DNA of 64,000 bases, from contig NZ_JAGSYC010000022.1 of the NCBI RefSeq assembly GCF_025685545.1, forward strand, positions 248,001 through 312,000, given 5' to 3'. This stretch comes from Granulicella paludicola (GTDB taxonomy: Bacteria > Acidobacteriota > Terriglobia > Terriglobales > Acidobacteriaceae). The notes beneath the pieces were generated by a model, which saw only the letters and a list, made by a program, of their open reading frames with translations, searched no databases and was not told where the DNA came from. The translations under genes and the position numbers were made by a program. This document shows, piece by piece, positions 27,484-36,700 of this stretch (position 1 is its first letter; every line of letters starts with the position of its first letter).

Positions 27484-27567
27484 ATGAAGCTGATCCTCTC
27501 CAACTCGACTCTCTGCTGCCGCTGCTGTTGCTGCGCGGGTGAGCGTGTGGGCGAGTCGAGACGATAA
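27484..27567 (+). CDS. Poly-cysteine leader peptide 1 (cysteine attenuator, peroxiredoxin/tRNA-Cys)
   Basis: A 27-codon ORF with six Cys codons within seven (CCRCCCC, codons 11-17, 27514-27534), a basic N-terminus and the end ESRR. An AGGA site lies 8 nt before the ATG. It is followed 27 nt later by an intrinsic terminator and then by the peroxiredoxin gene. Clustered Cys codons before a terminator are the mark of a transcription attenuator that senses charged tRNA-Cys, and a tRNA-Cys gene lies at the end of the same transcription unit. The peptide itself probably has no function. Two similar leaders occur at 60597 and 60752. Confidence 0.82.
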   Translation: MKLILSNSTLCCRCCCCAGERVGESRR

Positions 27568-27593
27568 GCAAAGCGTCAAGAAACGAACATCAC

Positions 27594-27633
27594 GACCCAC
27601 CCAAGGCCAGCGCCGGGTGGGTTTCTTGCTGTT
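27594..27633 (+). terminator. Attenuator terminator of leader 1
   Basis: ACCCACCC (27595-27602) pairs with GGGTGGGT (27615-27622), with an inner GGC/GCC stem, followed by TTTCTTGCTGTT. GGGTG (27537-27541) and GTGGG (27547-27551), just after the Cys codons, could pair with the 5' arm as an antiterminator, each only 5 bp. Confidence 0.75.
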
Positions 27634-27739
27634 AGGCGGTACGCCAGGCAAGAGACCACGGCAAGGGCCCCCGGGCGATCTTCAACAGTTGCACGAACTC
27701 ACGGGGAGCGAGCTCCCTCAAGAAGGACGGAAGGAAATC

Positions 27740-28396
27740 ATGTCACTCCGCATCAACGACGTTGCACCCGACTTCACCGCAGAGACGACGCAGGGCCCCA
27801 TCCACTTCCACGAATGGATCGGCGACAGCTACGCAGTCCTCTTCTCGCACCCTAAGGACTTCACTCCGGTCTGCACGACCGAACTCGGCGCGGTCGGCTC
27901 GCTCGAAGCTCAGTTCGCAGCCCGCGGCGTCAAGCCCATCGGCCTCAGCGTCGACGGCGTCGAGAACCACGCAAAGTGGGCCAAGGACATCGAAGAAGTG
28001 ACCGGCGCAAAGGTGAACTTCCCCGTCATCGGCGACACCGACCTGAACGTCGCGAAGCTCTATGACATGCTGCCCGCCAGTGCTGGCGACACCTCCGAAG
28101 GCCGTACGCCCGCAGATAACGCCACCGTGCGCGTGGTGTACATCGTCGGCCCCGACAAGAAGATCAAGCTGCAGATGGCGTACCCGATGACCACGGGCCG
28201 CAACTTCGATGAAATCATCCGCGTCATCGACTCCATCCAACTGACCGCGAAGCATAAGGTCGCAACGCCTGCGAACTGGAAGCAGGGCGAGGACGTCATC
28301 ATCACGGGTGGCGTCTCGAACGAAGATGCGGACAAGATCTTCCCGGGTTACAAGACCGTGAAGCCCTACCTGCGGACAACAACGCAGCCGAAGTAA
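27740..28396 (+). CDS. 1-Cys peroxiredoxin (Prx6 type)
   Basis: 218 residues from ATG 27740, with a GGAAGG ribosome site. The peroxidatic site is PKDFTPVCTTELG (C45). There is no second cysteine in the protein, and the C-terminal extension (YPMTTGRNFDEIIRVIDSIQLTA...PANWKQGEDVII) is that of 1-Cys Prx6 enzymes. It reduces H2O2, organic peroxides or peroxynitrite in the cytoplasm and needs an external thiol for recycling. The gene lies between a poly-Cys attenuator and tRNA-Cys, so its level should rise when cysteine is short; a link between thiol shortage and peroxide defence is a plausible reason (inference). Confidence 0.92.
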   Translation: MSLRINDVAPDFTAETTQGPIHFHEWIGDSYAVLFSHPKDFTPVCTTELGAVGSLEAQFAARGVKPIGLSVDGVENHAKWAKDIEEVTGAKVNFPVIGDTDLNVAKLYDMLPASAGDTSEGRTPADNATVRVVYIVGPDKKIKLQMAYPMTTGRNFDEIIRVIDSIQLTAKHKVATPANWKQGEDVIITGGVSNEDADKIFPGYKTVKPYLRTTTQPK

Positions 28397-28442
28397 GGCA
28401 ATAGAGATTGGCAGCGTAGAGTTACATGCGCGGCCTCAATGA

Positions 28443-28518
28443 GCACCGGTGGCGAAGTGGCTAACGCGCTGGTCTGCAAAACCAGTATTCATGGGTTCAA
28501 ATCCCGTCCGGTGCTCCA
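28443..28518 (+). tRNA. tRNA-Cys (anticodon GCA), CCA encoded
   Basis: A full cloverleaf: acceptor GCACCGG (28443-28449) with CCGGTGC (28508-28514), 3-bp D stem GCG/CGC, anticodon stem CTGGT/ACCAG with loop CTGCAAA (anticodon GCA at 28476-28478), variable TATTC, T stem ATGGG/CCCGT. Discriminator U (28515) and CCA (28516-28518) are encoded; U73 and GCA are the cysteine identity elements. It begins 46 nt after the peroxiredoxin stop with no terminator between, so it is likely cotranscribed and subject to the upstream cysteine attenuator. Confidence 0.96.
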
Positions 28519-28549
28519 AAAGTTCAGCCACCATCCACACTGGCACGCA

Positions 28550-28585
28550 AGCGGGCCCATCTTTCGGTGGGCCCGCTGTATTTCT
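28550..28585 (+). terminator. Terminator after tRNA-Cys
   Basis: AGCGGGCCCA (28550-28559) pairs perfectly with 28568-28577 around an 8-nt loop, followed by GTATTTCT. It closes the leader-peroxiredoxin-tRNA-Cys unit. Confidence 0.8.
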
Positions 28586-28606
28586 GCGACCAGGCTCCGG
28601 GACTCA

Positions 28607-28634
28607 TTGCAACACGCTTCAACGGGTCTATCCT
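28607..28634 (+). promoter_or_regulatory. Possible serC promoter
   Basis: TTGCAA (28607-28612), a 16-bp spacer and TATCCT (28629-28634) lie between the tRNA-Cys terminator and serC. Assigned by consensus only. Confidence 0.4.
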
Positions 28635-28683
28635 AAGTAGGGTGGAAGATCTCAACCACGACCAGACATGGAGAAGGATTCAA

Positions 28684-29859
28684 TTGAAAGAGCTCGTAAC
28701 TCGACCTGCAAACCTACCGAAGAACCCGCACTTTTCATCAGGACCCTGCGCAAAGCGTCCCGGCTGGTCGCTGGCTTCACTGAGTGATGCCCTCGTCGGA
28801 CGCTCGCATCGCTCAAAGCCTGGCAAGGCGAAGCTTCAAGAGGTAATTGATCTTTCTCGTGAGATTTTGGGCATTCCCGAGGACTATCGCATCGGCATCG
28901 TCCCCGCTTCGGATACAGGAGCAATCGAGATGGCCATGTGGTCGATGCTCGGCGCGCGCGGAGTCGACGTCCTCGCCTGGGAGAGCTTCGGTAAAGAGTG
29001 GGTCACCGACATCACAAAGCAGCTCAAGCTCGCGGATGTGAATGTGTACGAAGCTCCCTACGGCGAGCTTCCAAATCTTGCCGGCGTTGATTCAAACCGA
29101 GATATTGTCTTCACCTGGAACGGCACCACCTCCGGCGTCCGCGTGCCGAACGCAGAGTGGATCTCCGCATCGCGAGAGGGTCTGACCTTCTGCGACGCGA
29201 CCTCTGCAGCCTTCGCCATGGACCTGCCGTGGCAGAAGCTCGATGTCACGACCTGGTCGTGGCAGAAGGTCTTAGGCGGCGAGGGAGCACACGGCATGAT
29301 CGTTCTCAGCCCGCGCGCCGCAGAGCGGCTGACCTCCTACAATCCCGGCCGGTCTCTGCCGAAGATCTTCCGCCTCTCCAAGGGCACCGAATTGATTGAA
29401 GGCATCTTCAGCGGAGAGACGATCAACACCCCGTCCATGCTGGCGGTGGAAGATGCTCTCGATGGCCTGCGTTGGGCTAAGTCCATCGGCGGCCTCACTC
29501 ACCTGGTCAAGCGTTCGGAGGACAACCTCAAGTCTGTCTCCGATTGGCAGCAGAAAAGCTCCTGGGCCGCCTTCCTCGCAGCAGAACCCGCAACACGGTC
29601 CTGCACCTCGATCTGTCTCACGATCAACGACGCTGACTTCGCGACATGGGACGCCAAGAAGCAGGCTGCCTTTCTCAAATCCCTCACAGGCCTGATCGAA
29701 AAGGAAGGCGCTGGATTCGACATCGCCTCCTACCGTGATGCCCCACAGGGCCTCCGAATCTGGGGCGGCGCTACAGTAGAAACGGCTGACATCCAATTAC
29801 TGCTGGAGTGGCTCGACTACGCCTTCATCACGACGAAAGCTGCGCTGTCGGCTTCTTAA
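28684..29859 (+). CDS. serC: Phosphoserine aminotransferase
   Basis: 391 residues from a TTG (28684) with GGAGAAGG 6 nt upstream; an earlier start would overlap the terminator. [17 protein letters not shown] at the N-terminus, [26 protein letters not shown] and the PLP-lysine region [16 protein letters not shown] identify the SerC subfamily that is common in alpha-proteobacteria and archaea (about 370-390 aa). It makes phosphoserine from phosphohydroxypyruvate, the route to serine and thus to cysteine. It follows the Cys-attenuated unit but appears to have its own promoter. Confidence 0.92.
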   Translation: MKELVTRPANLPKNPHFSSGPCAKRPGWSLASLSDALVGRSHRSKPGKAKLQEVIDLSREILGIPEDYRIGIVPASDTGAIEMAMWSMLGARGVDVLAWESFGKEWVTDITKQLKLADVNVYEAPYGELPNLAGVDSNRDIVFTWNGTTSGVRVPNAEWISASREGLTFCDATSAAFAMDLPWQKLDVTTWSWQKVLGGEGAHGMIVLSPRAAERLTSYNPGRSLPKIFRLSKGTELIEGIFSGETINTPSMLAVEDALDGLRWAKSIGGLTHLVKRSEDNLKSVSDWQQKSSWAAFLAAEPATRSCTSICLTINDADFATWDAKKQAAFLKSLTGLIEKEGAGFDIASYRDAPQGLRIWGGATVETADIQLLLEWLDYAFITTKAALSAS

Positions 29860-29880
29860 TCGAAACTCTCGGCCCGCCTG

Positions 29881-29924
29881 CGGGTCATGGCACAGAGCGA
29901 ACCTGTTCGCCGTGCCATGACCCG
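29881..29924. terminator. Long nested hairpin after serC
   Basis: CGGGTCATGGCAC (29881-29893) pairs perfectly with 29912-29924; inside it GCGAA/TTCGC forms a second stem. No T-tract follows. It may be a terminator or a regulatory element for the next gene. Confidence 0.5.
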
Positions 29925-29953
29925 CGGCCAAGCGAGGCTGAGAAGGAGAAACC

Positions 29954-30238
29954 ATGATCGATGTTGTGATTCACGTTGAACTGCGCGGCATGGCCGACGA
30001 AAGCGTCTACGCCGAGCTGCACCAGGGGATGCTCGCTCGCAAGTGGCGCGCCACCTTGACCACGGACGACAAACAGGATCTCCCCCTTCCCGACCTGACC
30101 TACAGCGGGCAGACCGAAGAGACAGTCGACTCCGTCTCTCAGACTCTGCACGACTGGATTGTCGCCAGCATCTGGAATGAGGGCGCCACCGTTCTCGTAA
30201 CCGAGCTCACCGCCTGGTCCATCTCCGGCGATTACTGA
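29954..30238 (+). CDS. Small conserved-looking protein, 94 aa, unknown function
   Basis: Starts MIDVVIHVELRGMADES with a strong AGGAGA ribosome site. Predicted compact alpha/beta, acidic, no signal or membrane segment; it ends WNEGATVLVTELTAWSISGDY. The pattern VIHVELRGMAD and the central TDDKQDLPLPDLTYSG suggest a small ferredoxin-like fold, but no named family is recognised. It lies alone between serC and the BlaI-type regulator. Confidence 0.6.
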   Translation: MIDVVIHVELRGMADESVYAELHQGMLARKWRATLTTDDKQDLPLPDLTYSGQTEETVDSVSQTLHDWIVASIWNEGATVLVTELTAWSISGDY

Positions 30239-30290
30239 GTTCTCAAAACCCGTTTCCGCGTTGGTAGCAAAGAGTTTGCGAGGCATCGCT

Positions 30291-30306
30291 AACTAGTTCC
30301 TTAGTT
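30291..30306. promoter_or_regulatory. Possible BlaI-type operator
   Basis: The inverted repeat AACTA-N6-TAGTT lies 22 nt upstream of the BlaI-family start. BlaI/MecI-family regulators bind short dyads in front of their own operon; assignment here is positional. Confidence 0.4.
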
Positions 30307-30328
30307 GCTCGTCTAGGAAGTAGCCAGT

Positions 30329-30778
30329 ATGCCGCCGCGCCCTTCCAAAACGCTGACCGAAGCCGAGCTCAGACTCATGCGTCTCCTCTGGAGCATGGGC
30401 GAGTGCTCCGTGCAGGACCTCGTCTCTGCCCTACCCGCAGACTCCAAGCTGGCCTACACCTCGATCCTGACGACCATCCGTATCCTCGAAAACAAAGGCT
30501 ACGTCGTCCACCGGCAGGCAGGCCGTGCCTTCCTCTATTCCTCCCGCATCGCCGAACACCAGGCCCAGCAGACCGAGGTGCGCCACGTGATGAATCGGTT
30601 CTTCGGCGACAGCCGCGAGAGGCTGATGCTCGCGATCCTCGGCGATGGCGAAGTCAAAGAGGAAGAACTCGAGCGACTCAAGCAGCTCATTGCAACGGCT
30701 GAAAACTCGGCTAACAACCCCCCTCAAAACCCTGTAGCGAGGCCCGCACCGGCAGAGCAGAACGAAGGCAGGCAATGA
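30329..30778 (+). CDS. BlaI/MecI/CopY-family transcriptional repressor
   Basis: 149 residues. The winged helix TEAELRLMRLLWSMGECSVQDLVSALPADSKLAYTSILTTIRILENKGYV is diagnostic in pattern (LW..G..TV..V...L......AYTT..T.L..L..KG); the C-terminal half forms the dimerisation helices. It represses its operon until cleaved by the membrane sensor encoded by the next gene, which overlaps it by 4 bp (ATGA). A Pro/Ala/Asn-rich tail ends the protein. Confidence 0.9.
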   Translation: MPPRPSKTLTEAELRLMRLLWSMGECSVQDLVSALPADSKLAYTSILTTIRILENKGYVVHRQAGRAFLYSSRIAEHQAQQTEVRHVMNRFFGDSRERLMLAILGDGEVKEEELERLKQLIATAENSANNPPQNPVARPAPAEQNEGRQ

Positions 30779-32106
30779 CGCCCACACTCGCCGGCATCGC
30801 GGACACCCTTGCCAAAGTCTGGATCGCAGGCCTCTGGCAGGGAGTTCTGTTTATCCTCCTCGGAGCCGTCCTGCTGCAACTGCTTCCCCGGGCCGCAGCG
30901 GCCTTCCGCCACGGCGTCCTGATCGCGCTCTTCGCCCTGTCAGTGGCCCTGCCATGGCTCTCGTTTCATCCTGCTGCATCGACGGGCCATGCGCTCCGCC
31001 TCGCTCCGTGGATGGCTGTCGGTATCGCCGCCTGCTGGGGCATCGGCTTCAGCTTTCGCGCAGTTACGCTCGTCATCGCGTGGCAGCATCTCCGCTCCGT
31101 CCGCCACAACGCCGTACCATTTCCGATCGAGACAATGCAGTTTCACCACCTGCCCCTCGATGGTCGCCGTCTTCCGCGGATTTGCACCTCGTCTGCCGTA
31201 GACTCACCCCTGATCGTCGGCTTCTTTCGACCCGTCCTTCTGCTGCCGGAATGGCTCGCGCCCACTCTCGGCGCAGAAGAGCTCCGCCAGATCGTCCTGC
31301 ACGAGTTCGAACATCTGCGCCGCGGCGACGACTGGTGTAACCTTCTCCTCCACGTCGCTCTCACGCTCTTCCCGCTCAACCCCGCGCTGCTGTGGTTCAA
31401 CCGCCGTATCGGTGTGCAGCGTGAGCTCGCCTGCGATGCCGCCGTGGTCGCGGCGACCACACGCCCCATCGATTACGCAGCCTCCCTCGCGCGCATCGCC
31501 GAGCAGCGCCTCCGTCGCAACACGCTTCGCCTCGCCCTCGCGGCCTGGGGACGCCAGTCCGAGCTCACCACCCGCGTTCATGCCCTACTCGAGCAGCCAC
31601 GAAGCTGGTCACCAAGACAGCGGTCTCTTACAAGCGGAGGTGTCGCGGCTACGCTCTTTGCCTCCGTCTTCGGACTCGCACACGTGCCTCAACTCGTCCG
31701 CATTGAATCACCCACCGTAGCTATGGCTTCCGAGAGTGCCGACAGCCAGCTACTTCCCACCACCTCGTCCAGCCACAACGAAGGCGCATTCGTCCGGTTC
31801 GTGCCTGCCTCTTACCATGCGAAACCGGCTGCGCATTCCCAGCGCCCCGTCGCTCATAAGACAGTCGCGAGAGATACACGCCGCGTCCAGCAGCCCACCT
31901 ACGAGTATGCAGTCGCAGCCGTGGAGGAATCACCCGTTCCCCAGCGCACGCATGCCGTCGCTGCCGACCATGCCACCGTCGAGGCAGTCAGCTTTCAGGA
32001 AGACTCAGCCCAATCCGACGCCCCGATCCGCGCCATCCACGCGGGCTTCTCCCCTACCTACGTCGCTGTCCCTGTCCCCAATGGCTGGATCCTGATTCGT
32101 CTCTAA
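30775..32106 (+). CDS. BlaR1-like membrane metallopeptidase, M56 family
   Basis: 443 residues. Three or four membrane helices in the first 110 residues are followed by the zinc protease site HEFEHLRRGDDW (H176, E177, H180) and a further hydrophobic segment near 295. BlaR1-type proteins sense an external signal and cleave the cognate BlaI repressor. The long C-terminal region (about 320-443) is low-complexity and lacks the penicillin-binding sensor domain, so beta-lactam sensing is not supported; the signal is unknown. Translationally coupled to the repressor. Confidence 0.85.
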   Translation: MTPTLAGIADTLAKVWIAGLWQGVLFILLGAVLLQLLPRAAAAFRHGVLIALFALSVALPWLSFHPAASTGHALRLAPWMAVGIAACWGIGFSFRAVTLVIAWQHLRSVRHNAVPFPIETMQFHHLPLDGRRLPRICTSSAVDSPLIVGFFRPVLLLPEWLAPTLGAEELRQIVLHEFEHLRRGDDWCNLLLHVALTLFPLNPALLWFNRRIGVQRELACDAAVVAATTRPIDYAASLARIAEQRLRRNTLRLALAAWGRQSELTTRVHALLEQPRSWSPRQRSLTSGGVAATLFASVFGLAHVPQLVRIESPTVAMASESADSQLLPTTSSSHNEGAFVRFVPASYHAKPAAHSQRPVAHKTVARDTRRVQQPTYEYAVAAVEESPVPQRTHAVAADHATVEAVSFQEDSAQSDAPIRAIHAGFSPTYVAVPVPNGWILIRL

Positions 32107-32132
32107 CTCACCGCCTTCGGATACGGTGCGTT

Positions 32133-33437
32133 CTACCAGACGGCGACTGTAAGGATGCGTGGCGATCCGGACATCCCGTTCACCACATCCGTACTCAACA
32201 CCGCCTCGAAATCCCGATTGCGGAACCCCGGGCCGACACGTCGCCGAAGCTCTTCGAGTTGCTGTGGATCAGCCAGAAACTCACCTGCAGCCGCTGTCCC
32301 GCTCATCCCGATACCCGCGACAATCACCTCAAGCTCCCCGGTAGATGAGTCATGGATGCGCGCCACAATCGCATAGTCGCGAGTTACCGTCAGCAACGGT
32401 TTCTTCAGATCGAGTGACCAGTCTTTCGCTGCAGGGTTCGTTGCATCGGCAATCCAATAGGATTCGTCATCGCTCCCCGCAAAACGAAAGCGCAGTGGAT
32501 TGATCGCGTGCATGGTCCATTGGTTATCCATGCCCCCCACCAGCACCGCAGGCCCTTGCCTCAAGTCATCCAGCGAGGTGGCCACGCTCATGCGCAGATG
32601 ATTTTCGCTTCCCTTGCCCGCAAGCAGATCGGAGACGCGCATCGCCGCCGCCATATCCGAGAAGACAACGTTCTCTCCCAGCGACTCATGCTCCAGAAAG
32701 TTCGGGTCCGGCGAAATATGCCCGCCCGCTTTCATCGGCGACAACTGATTGACCAACTGGCCACCCACAACCTCCGACTTGGCCGTAATCGCGGCCTCGC
32801 CCCCGGCTCGTGGAACGCAGAACGTAATGGCACGATGTCCCGCGAGCAAAGGTGCCCAGAACTCTTCCGTCGCGCTAGGATGCATCCACCGCCAACCGAA
32901 AAATCCGGCAACGACGGCAACCCCTACAGCCGCGCCCAGCCAGAGCAAGCCTGCACCTCGTGCAGACCTGCTGGACCGAATCACGGAAGCGGCCTGCACC
33001 TCCGGCAGTGAAGGAGCCGTCGGAAGATCGGGCAGAGGTACGACGTGCGATCGCAGGCTATCCTGCCGCGGCCGGAACTCAGGCTCATAACTCCCCGGCA
33101 GCAGCTCGATCCGCATCTCGCTCTCGTGCGCTTCCTCGTGGTAGTACTGCGCAATCCGCTTCCGAATCTCAGCGACGGTGACGCGAACGATAGGGTCGGT
33201 GGCAGTGTCGTAGTCCGCCGGCCGGTCGAAGACGCGAATGCCCAGCAGCCGCTCCTTCAGGAACTCGCCACGACCCTCCAGCGCCTCCTCAACAATGAAA
33301 CGGAAGAGTGCGGGGTACCGCTTGCTGTTACGGAAGTGCGTGGTCTGGAGCAGGCGATGCAGTTGCTGACGCACCGCCGCCTTCTCCTCTTCCGTAGTCG
33401 GGTTCCAAGCAATCCTGTCGTAGGTTTCAGTACTCAT
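32133..33437 (-). CDS. Membrane-anchored putative regulator with acidobacterial N-terminal domain
   Basis: 434 residues. Residues 20-120 carry the pattern LLQTTHFRNSKRYPALFRFIVEEALEGR...LKERLLGIRVFDRPADYDTATDPIVRVTVAEIRKRIAQYY, a domain repeated many times in Acidobacteria, often in front of TPR or sensory modules and thought to be a DNA-binding or signalling module. A membrane helix (about 165-185, GLLWLGAAVGVAVVAGFFGW) and a periplasmic C-terminal domain of about 240 residues follow. It is divergent from the TonB receptor at 33714 and may control it (inference). Confidence 0.7.
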   Translation of the reverse strand: MSTETYDRIAWNPTTEEEKAAVRQQLHRLLQTTHFRNSKRYPALFRFIVEEALEGRGEFLKERLLGIRVFDRPADYDTATDPIVRVTVAEIRKRIAQYYHEEAHESEMRIELLPGSYEPEFRPRQDSLRSHVVPLPDLPTAPSLPEVQAASVIRSSRSARGAGLLWLGAAVGVAVVAGFFGWRWMHPSATEEFWAPLLAGHRAITFCVPRAGGEAAITAKSEVVGGQLVNQLSPMKAGGHISPDPNFLEHESLGENVVFSDMAAAMRVSDLLAGKGSENHLRMSVATSLDDLRQGPAVLVGGMDNQWTMHAINPLRFRFAGSDDESYWIADATNPAAKDWSLDLKKPLLTVTRDYAIVARIHDSSTGELEVIVAGIGMSGTAAAGEFLADPQQLEELRRRVGPGFRNRDFEAVLSTDVVNGMSGSPRILTVAVW

Positions 33438-33497
33438 CGTGTTCTCAAATTCCTACGGCCAACAGCATAAGCCTTATATCGTGACATGACAAATCGT

Positions 33498-33558
33498 CTT
33501 TACCTGCTCTTTACCTTTACCCAAAATACCCAGTTTCCGCATATTTCTCCCGGTAAAG
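33498..33558. promoter_or_regulatory. CTTTACC direct repeats upstream of the TonB receptor
   Basis: CTTTACC occurs at 33498, 33509 and 33515, with the inverted copy GGTAAAG at 33552. They lie between the divergent membrane regulator and receptor genes and may be binding sites of that regulator. Confidence 0.4.
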
Positions 33559-33713
33559 ACCCGGTGCTATACCAGATGCCACCTATACATCCGTTGTCTG
33601 CGCTTCCTATAGTCCTCGGCGATCCAAAGAACTCTTCGTGGACGCCGTGAACCTTCCTCGGCGTCTGTCCATGCCGTTTCATCGCACCTAACAATACCGA
33701 TCAAGGAAGCAAC

Positions 33714-36700
33714 ATGACATCCATCCATCGATTTAGTTCCACCTCCACCGGCCAGTGGACCCGTACCCTCCGCAGGATAGGTCACCTCGTGAGTCTACTC
33801 ACGGTACTGATCTTCGCCTGCAGCAGAGCGTCAGCGCAGATCACGACCGCCGATATCGTTGGCACCGTCACCGACCCCACCGGCGCCCTGGTTCCCAACG
33901 CCAAGGTCAAGCTCGTCAACGTCGACACGCACGATCAGCGCGACGCTACCAGCAATACCAGTGGCGACTTCCAGTTCACTCTTCTGCCGGTCGGCCGCTA
34001 CAACGTGACCGTCTCGGTCCCGGGCTTCAAGACCTCCACCATTTCGAACGTCGCCGTCGAAGCGGGCGACCGTGCCCGTGCCGACGTCAACCTCGCTACC
34101 GGTATCCAGAACGAAACCGTCACCGTAGAAGCAACCACTCCCCTTCTGCAAGCCGATAACGCCACCGTCAGTTCCACCGTCACCGCCAAGGCCGTGCAGG
34201 ACCTTCCGCTCAACGGTCGTAACTTCGTCCAGCTCGTACAGCTTGTTCCCGGAGCCAACGAAGGCCCCGGCAACGGCCTCACCTCCGGCGGCCGTCCCGA
34301 CGATCGCCGCGTCTCGGCCTCCTTCTCCGTCAATGGACAGGACGACACCCTGAACAACTACATCATCGACGGCGCGGACGACAACGAACGCATCATCGGC
34401 ACCATCGGCGTTCGCCCGAACGTCGAAGGCATCCAGGAAATCACCGTCCAGACCAACAGCTACTCGGTCGAAGCAGGCCGCACCGCTGGAGGCGTAGTCA
34501 GCATCACCACCCGCTCCGGCACCAACCAGTTCCACGGCTCCGCCTACGAGTACTTCCGCAACGACGCACTCGATGCCCGCAACGTCCTCCAGCGCACCGG
34601 CCGCAAGCCAGAGCTTCGCCAGAACCAGTTCGGCGGCAGCTTCGGCGGCCCCATCATCCACGACCGCACATTCTTCTTCGGTGACTACGAAGGCTTCCGC
34701 CAGGTCTCTGGCCTGACCTACTCGAACACCGTGCCAACGGCCGACCTGTACAACGACCTCAACGGTCTTGCCGGTGGAACGCCGCAAGCCATCATCGCTG
34801 CTTCCAATAACGGAGTCGCAACCTACTGCGCCACCGTCACCACCTGCATCGACCCCATCGCCCTGAACTATCTCAAGCTCTATCCGGCGCCTACCAACTC
34901 CGGGCAGACCAACAACGAGGTCATCAGCCCCAGCAAGACGCAGTACAGCAGCACGGCAGATGCCCGCGTCGACCACCACTTCAACAGCAACAACCTGATG
35001 TTTGCCCGCTTCTCGTTTAATAAAACCGACACCTTCACCCCTCCCGGTCTCGGCAACGTCGGGGGTTTCCAGATCTCCGGCGGCCGTTATAACTTCTCCG
35101 GCCCGGCTACGGACAAGGCCTACCAGTACGGCCTTGGCTACACCCACATCTTCAACCAGAACCTTCTGCTCGATCTGCGCGCCACCTACACCCGTATCAA
35201 CAACCTCTCGCTGCCGCTGAACTACGGTCAGAACGCGGACACCAAGCTCGGCTTCGGCCCGAACATGAACTTCAACACGCTGTCGAACTTCCTCACGCCT
35301 ATCTCCTTCGGCTCCTTCCCGGACATCGGCGACGGTGCCTACGTGCCGCTGCAGGACATCGACAACACCTTCCAGTACTCCGGCACCCTCAGCTGGACGC
35401 TGGGTAACCACAGCGTAAAGGTGGGCGCACAGCTCATCCGTCGCCAGTCCCGCAACGTACAGAGCGCCTTTGCCGCTGGCCAGTATGGCTTCGGTCTAAC
35501 CAACGACAACGCCACCGTCGCCAATCCGGGCGTCACCAACGTTCTGCAGCAAACCTACATCAACCAGCTCGCTTCTTCGCTGGTCGGCGCTTTCACCTCC
35601 GAAGGTCGCAACTACGATATCGATCCGCCTGACTACCGCTCGTGGGAGCCAAGCGGCTTTGCTCTCGACTCCTGGAAGGTGAGCCCCAAGCTCACCGTGC
35701 AGTATGGTCTTCGCTACGACGTCTTCACCCCCTTCACCGAAGCCCACAATCACATCTCGGACTTCGACTTCAACAAAGCGGTAGGTTCGAACGCTACGAA
35801 CATCGGCTCGGCACTACTGGTAGCAGGTCAGAATGGCGTCAGCTCTACGGCTGGCATCAAGACCGACTACTCTAACGTCGCTCCGCGCATCGGCTTCTCC
35901 TACTCAGTAACGCCAACCATCGTCGTCCGCGGCGGCTATGGACTCAGCTACTTCCCCGGCAACTACACCTCAAACGCCGATCTGAAGAACGCTCCGTTCG
36001 TCAGCGTGTACTCGCCAAGCTGCGGCCAGTCGGATCTCGCGATCAAGCTGCAGACAGGCGCAGCCTATGGCAACCTGCCCACCTCGGGCTACAACTCGGC
36101 CTGCTTCACTGCCGCGAACGATTCCACGCACACCTTCGACGCGGGTCTGCCTCTGCCCACGCCTCAGTCCATCACCAGCAACGCTCTGTCCTTCGTTGCA
36201 GAAGACACTCATTTCCGCTCTGCACTGATTCAGCAGTACAACCTGCAGGTTGAAAAGCAGTTTGGTGCCAACGTCTTCACCATCGGCTACGTCGGCAACG
36301 TTGGACAGCATCTGCCTGAGACCATCAACGACATCAACCAGCCTGCACCCTTCAACCCCTTTGCCACCGGTGCAAGCAGCGCCTTCAAACTAGCTGGCCT
36401 TCTGCCGAACCTCGGCAGTGTCGGCTGGATGCAGAGCGAAGGCGTCTCCAACTACAATGCACTGCAGACCTCCTTCCAGCGCCGCTTCTCACATGGCCTG
36501 GCCTTCGATGCCAACTACACCTGGGCAAAGGACCTGAGCGACATCACCGGCTTCTCCGAAGAAGGAGACCAGGGATGGAGCAACGCCGATCCGACCCGCA
36601 TTCGCCAGATCGACTATGGCATTGCGGAGAACGATATCCAGAATCGGTTTGCGCTCTCGCTCAACTATGAGCTGCAGTTCGGCTCGTCCTTCACCGGCAT

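Noticed and set aside
28441-28517. Alternative tRNA-Cys boundaries with acceptor GAGCACC/GGTGCTC
   Set aside because: This fold would shift positions 8-9 and lose the encoded CCA and U73; the acceptor GCACCGG/CCGGTGC gives a canonical cloverleaf.
33831-35411. 526-codon open frame antisense to the TonB receptor
   Set aside because: Shadow frame in GC-rich DNA: no ribosome site, low-complexity Val/Gly/Asp composition, and a well-supported gene on the other strand.
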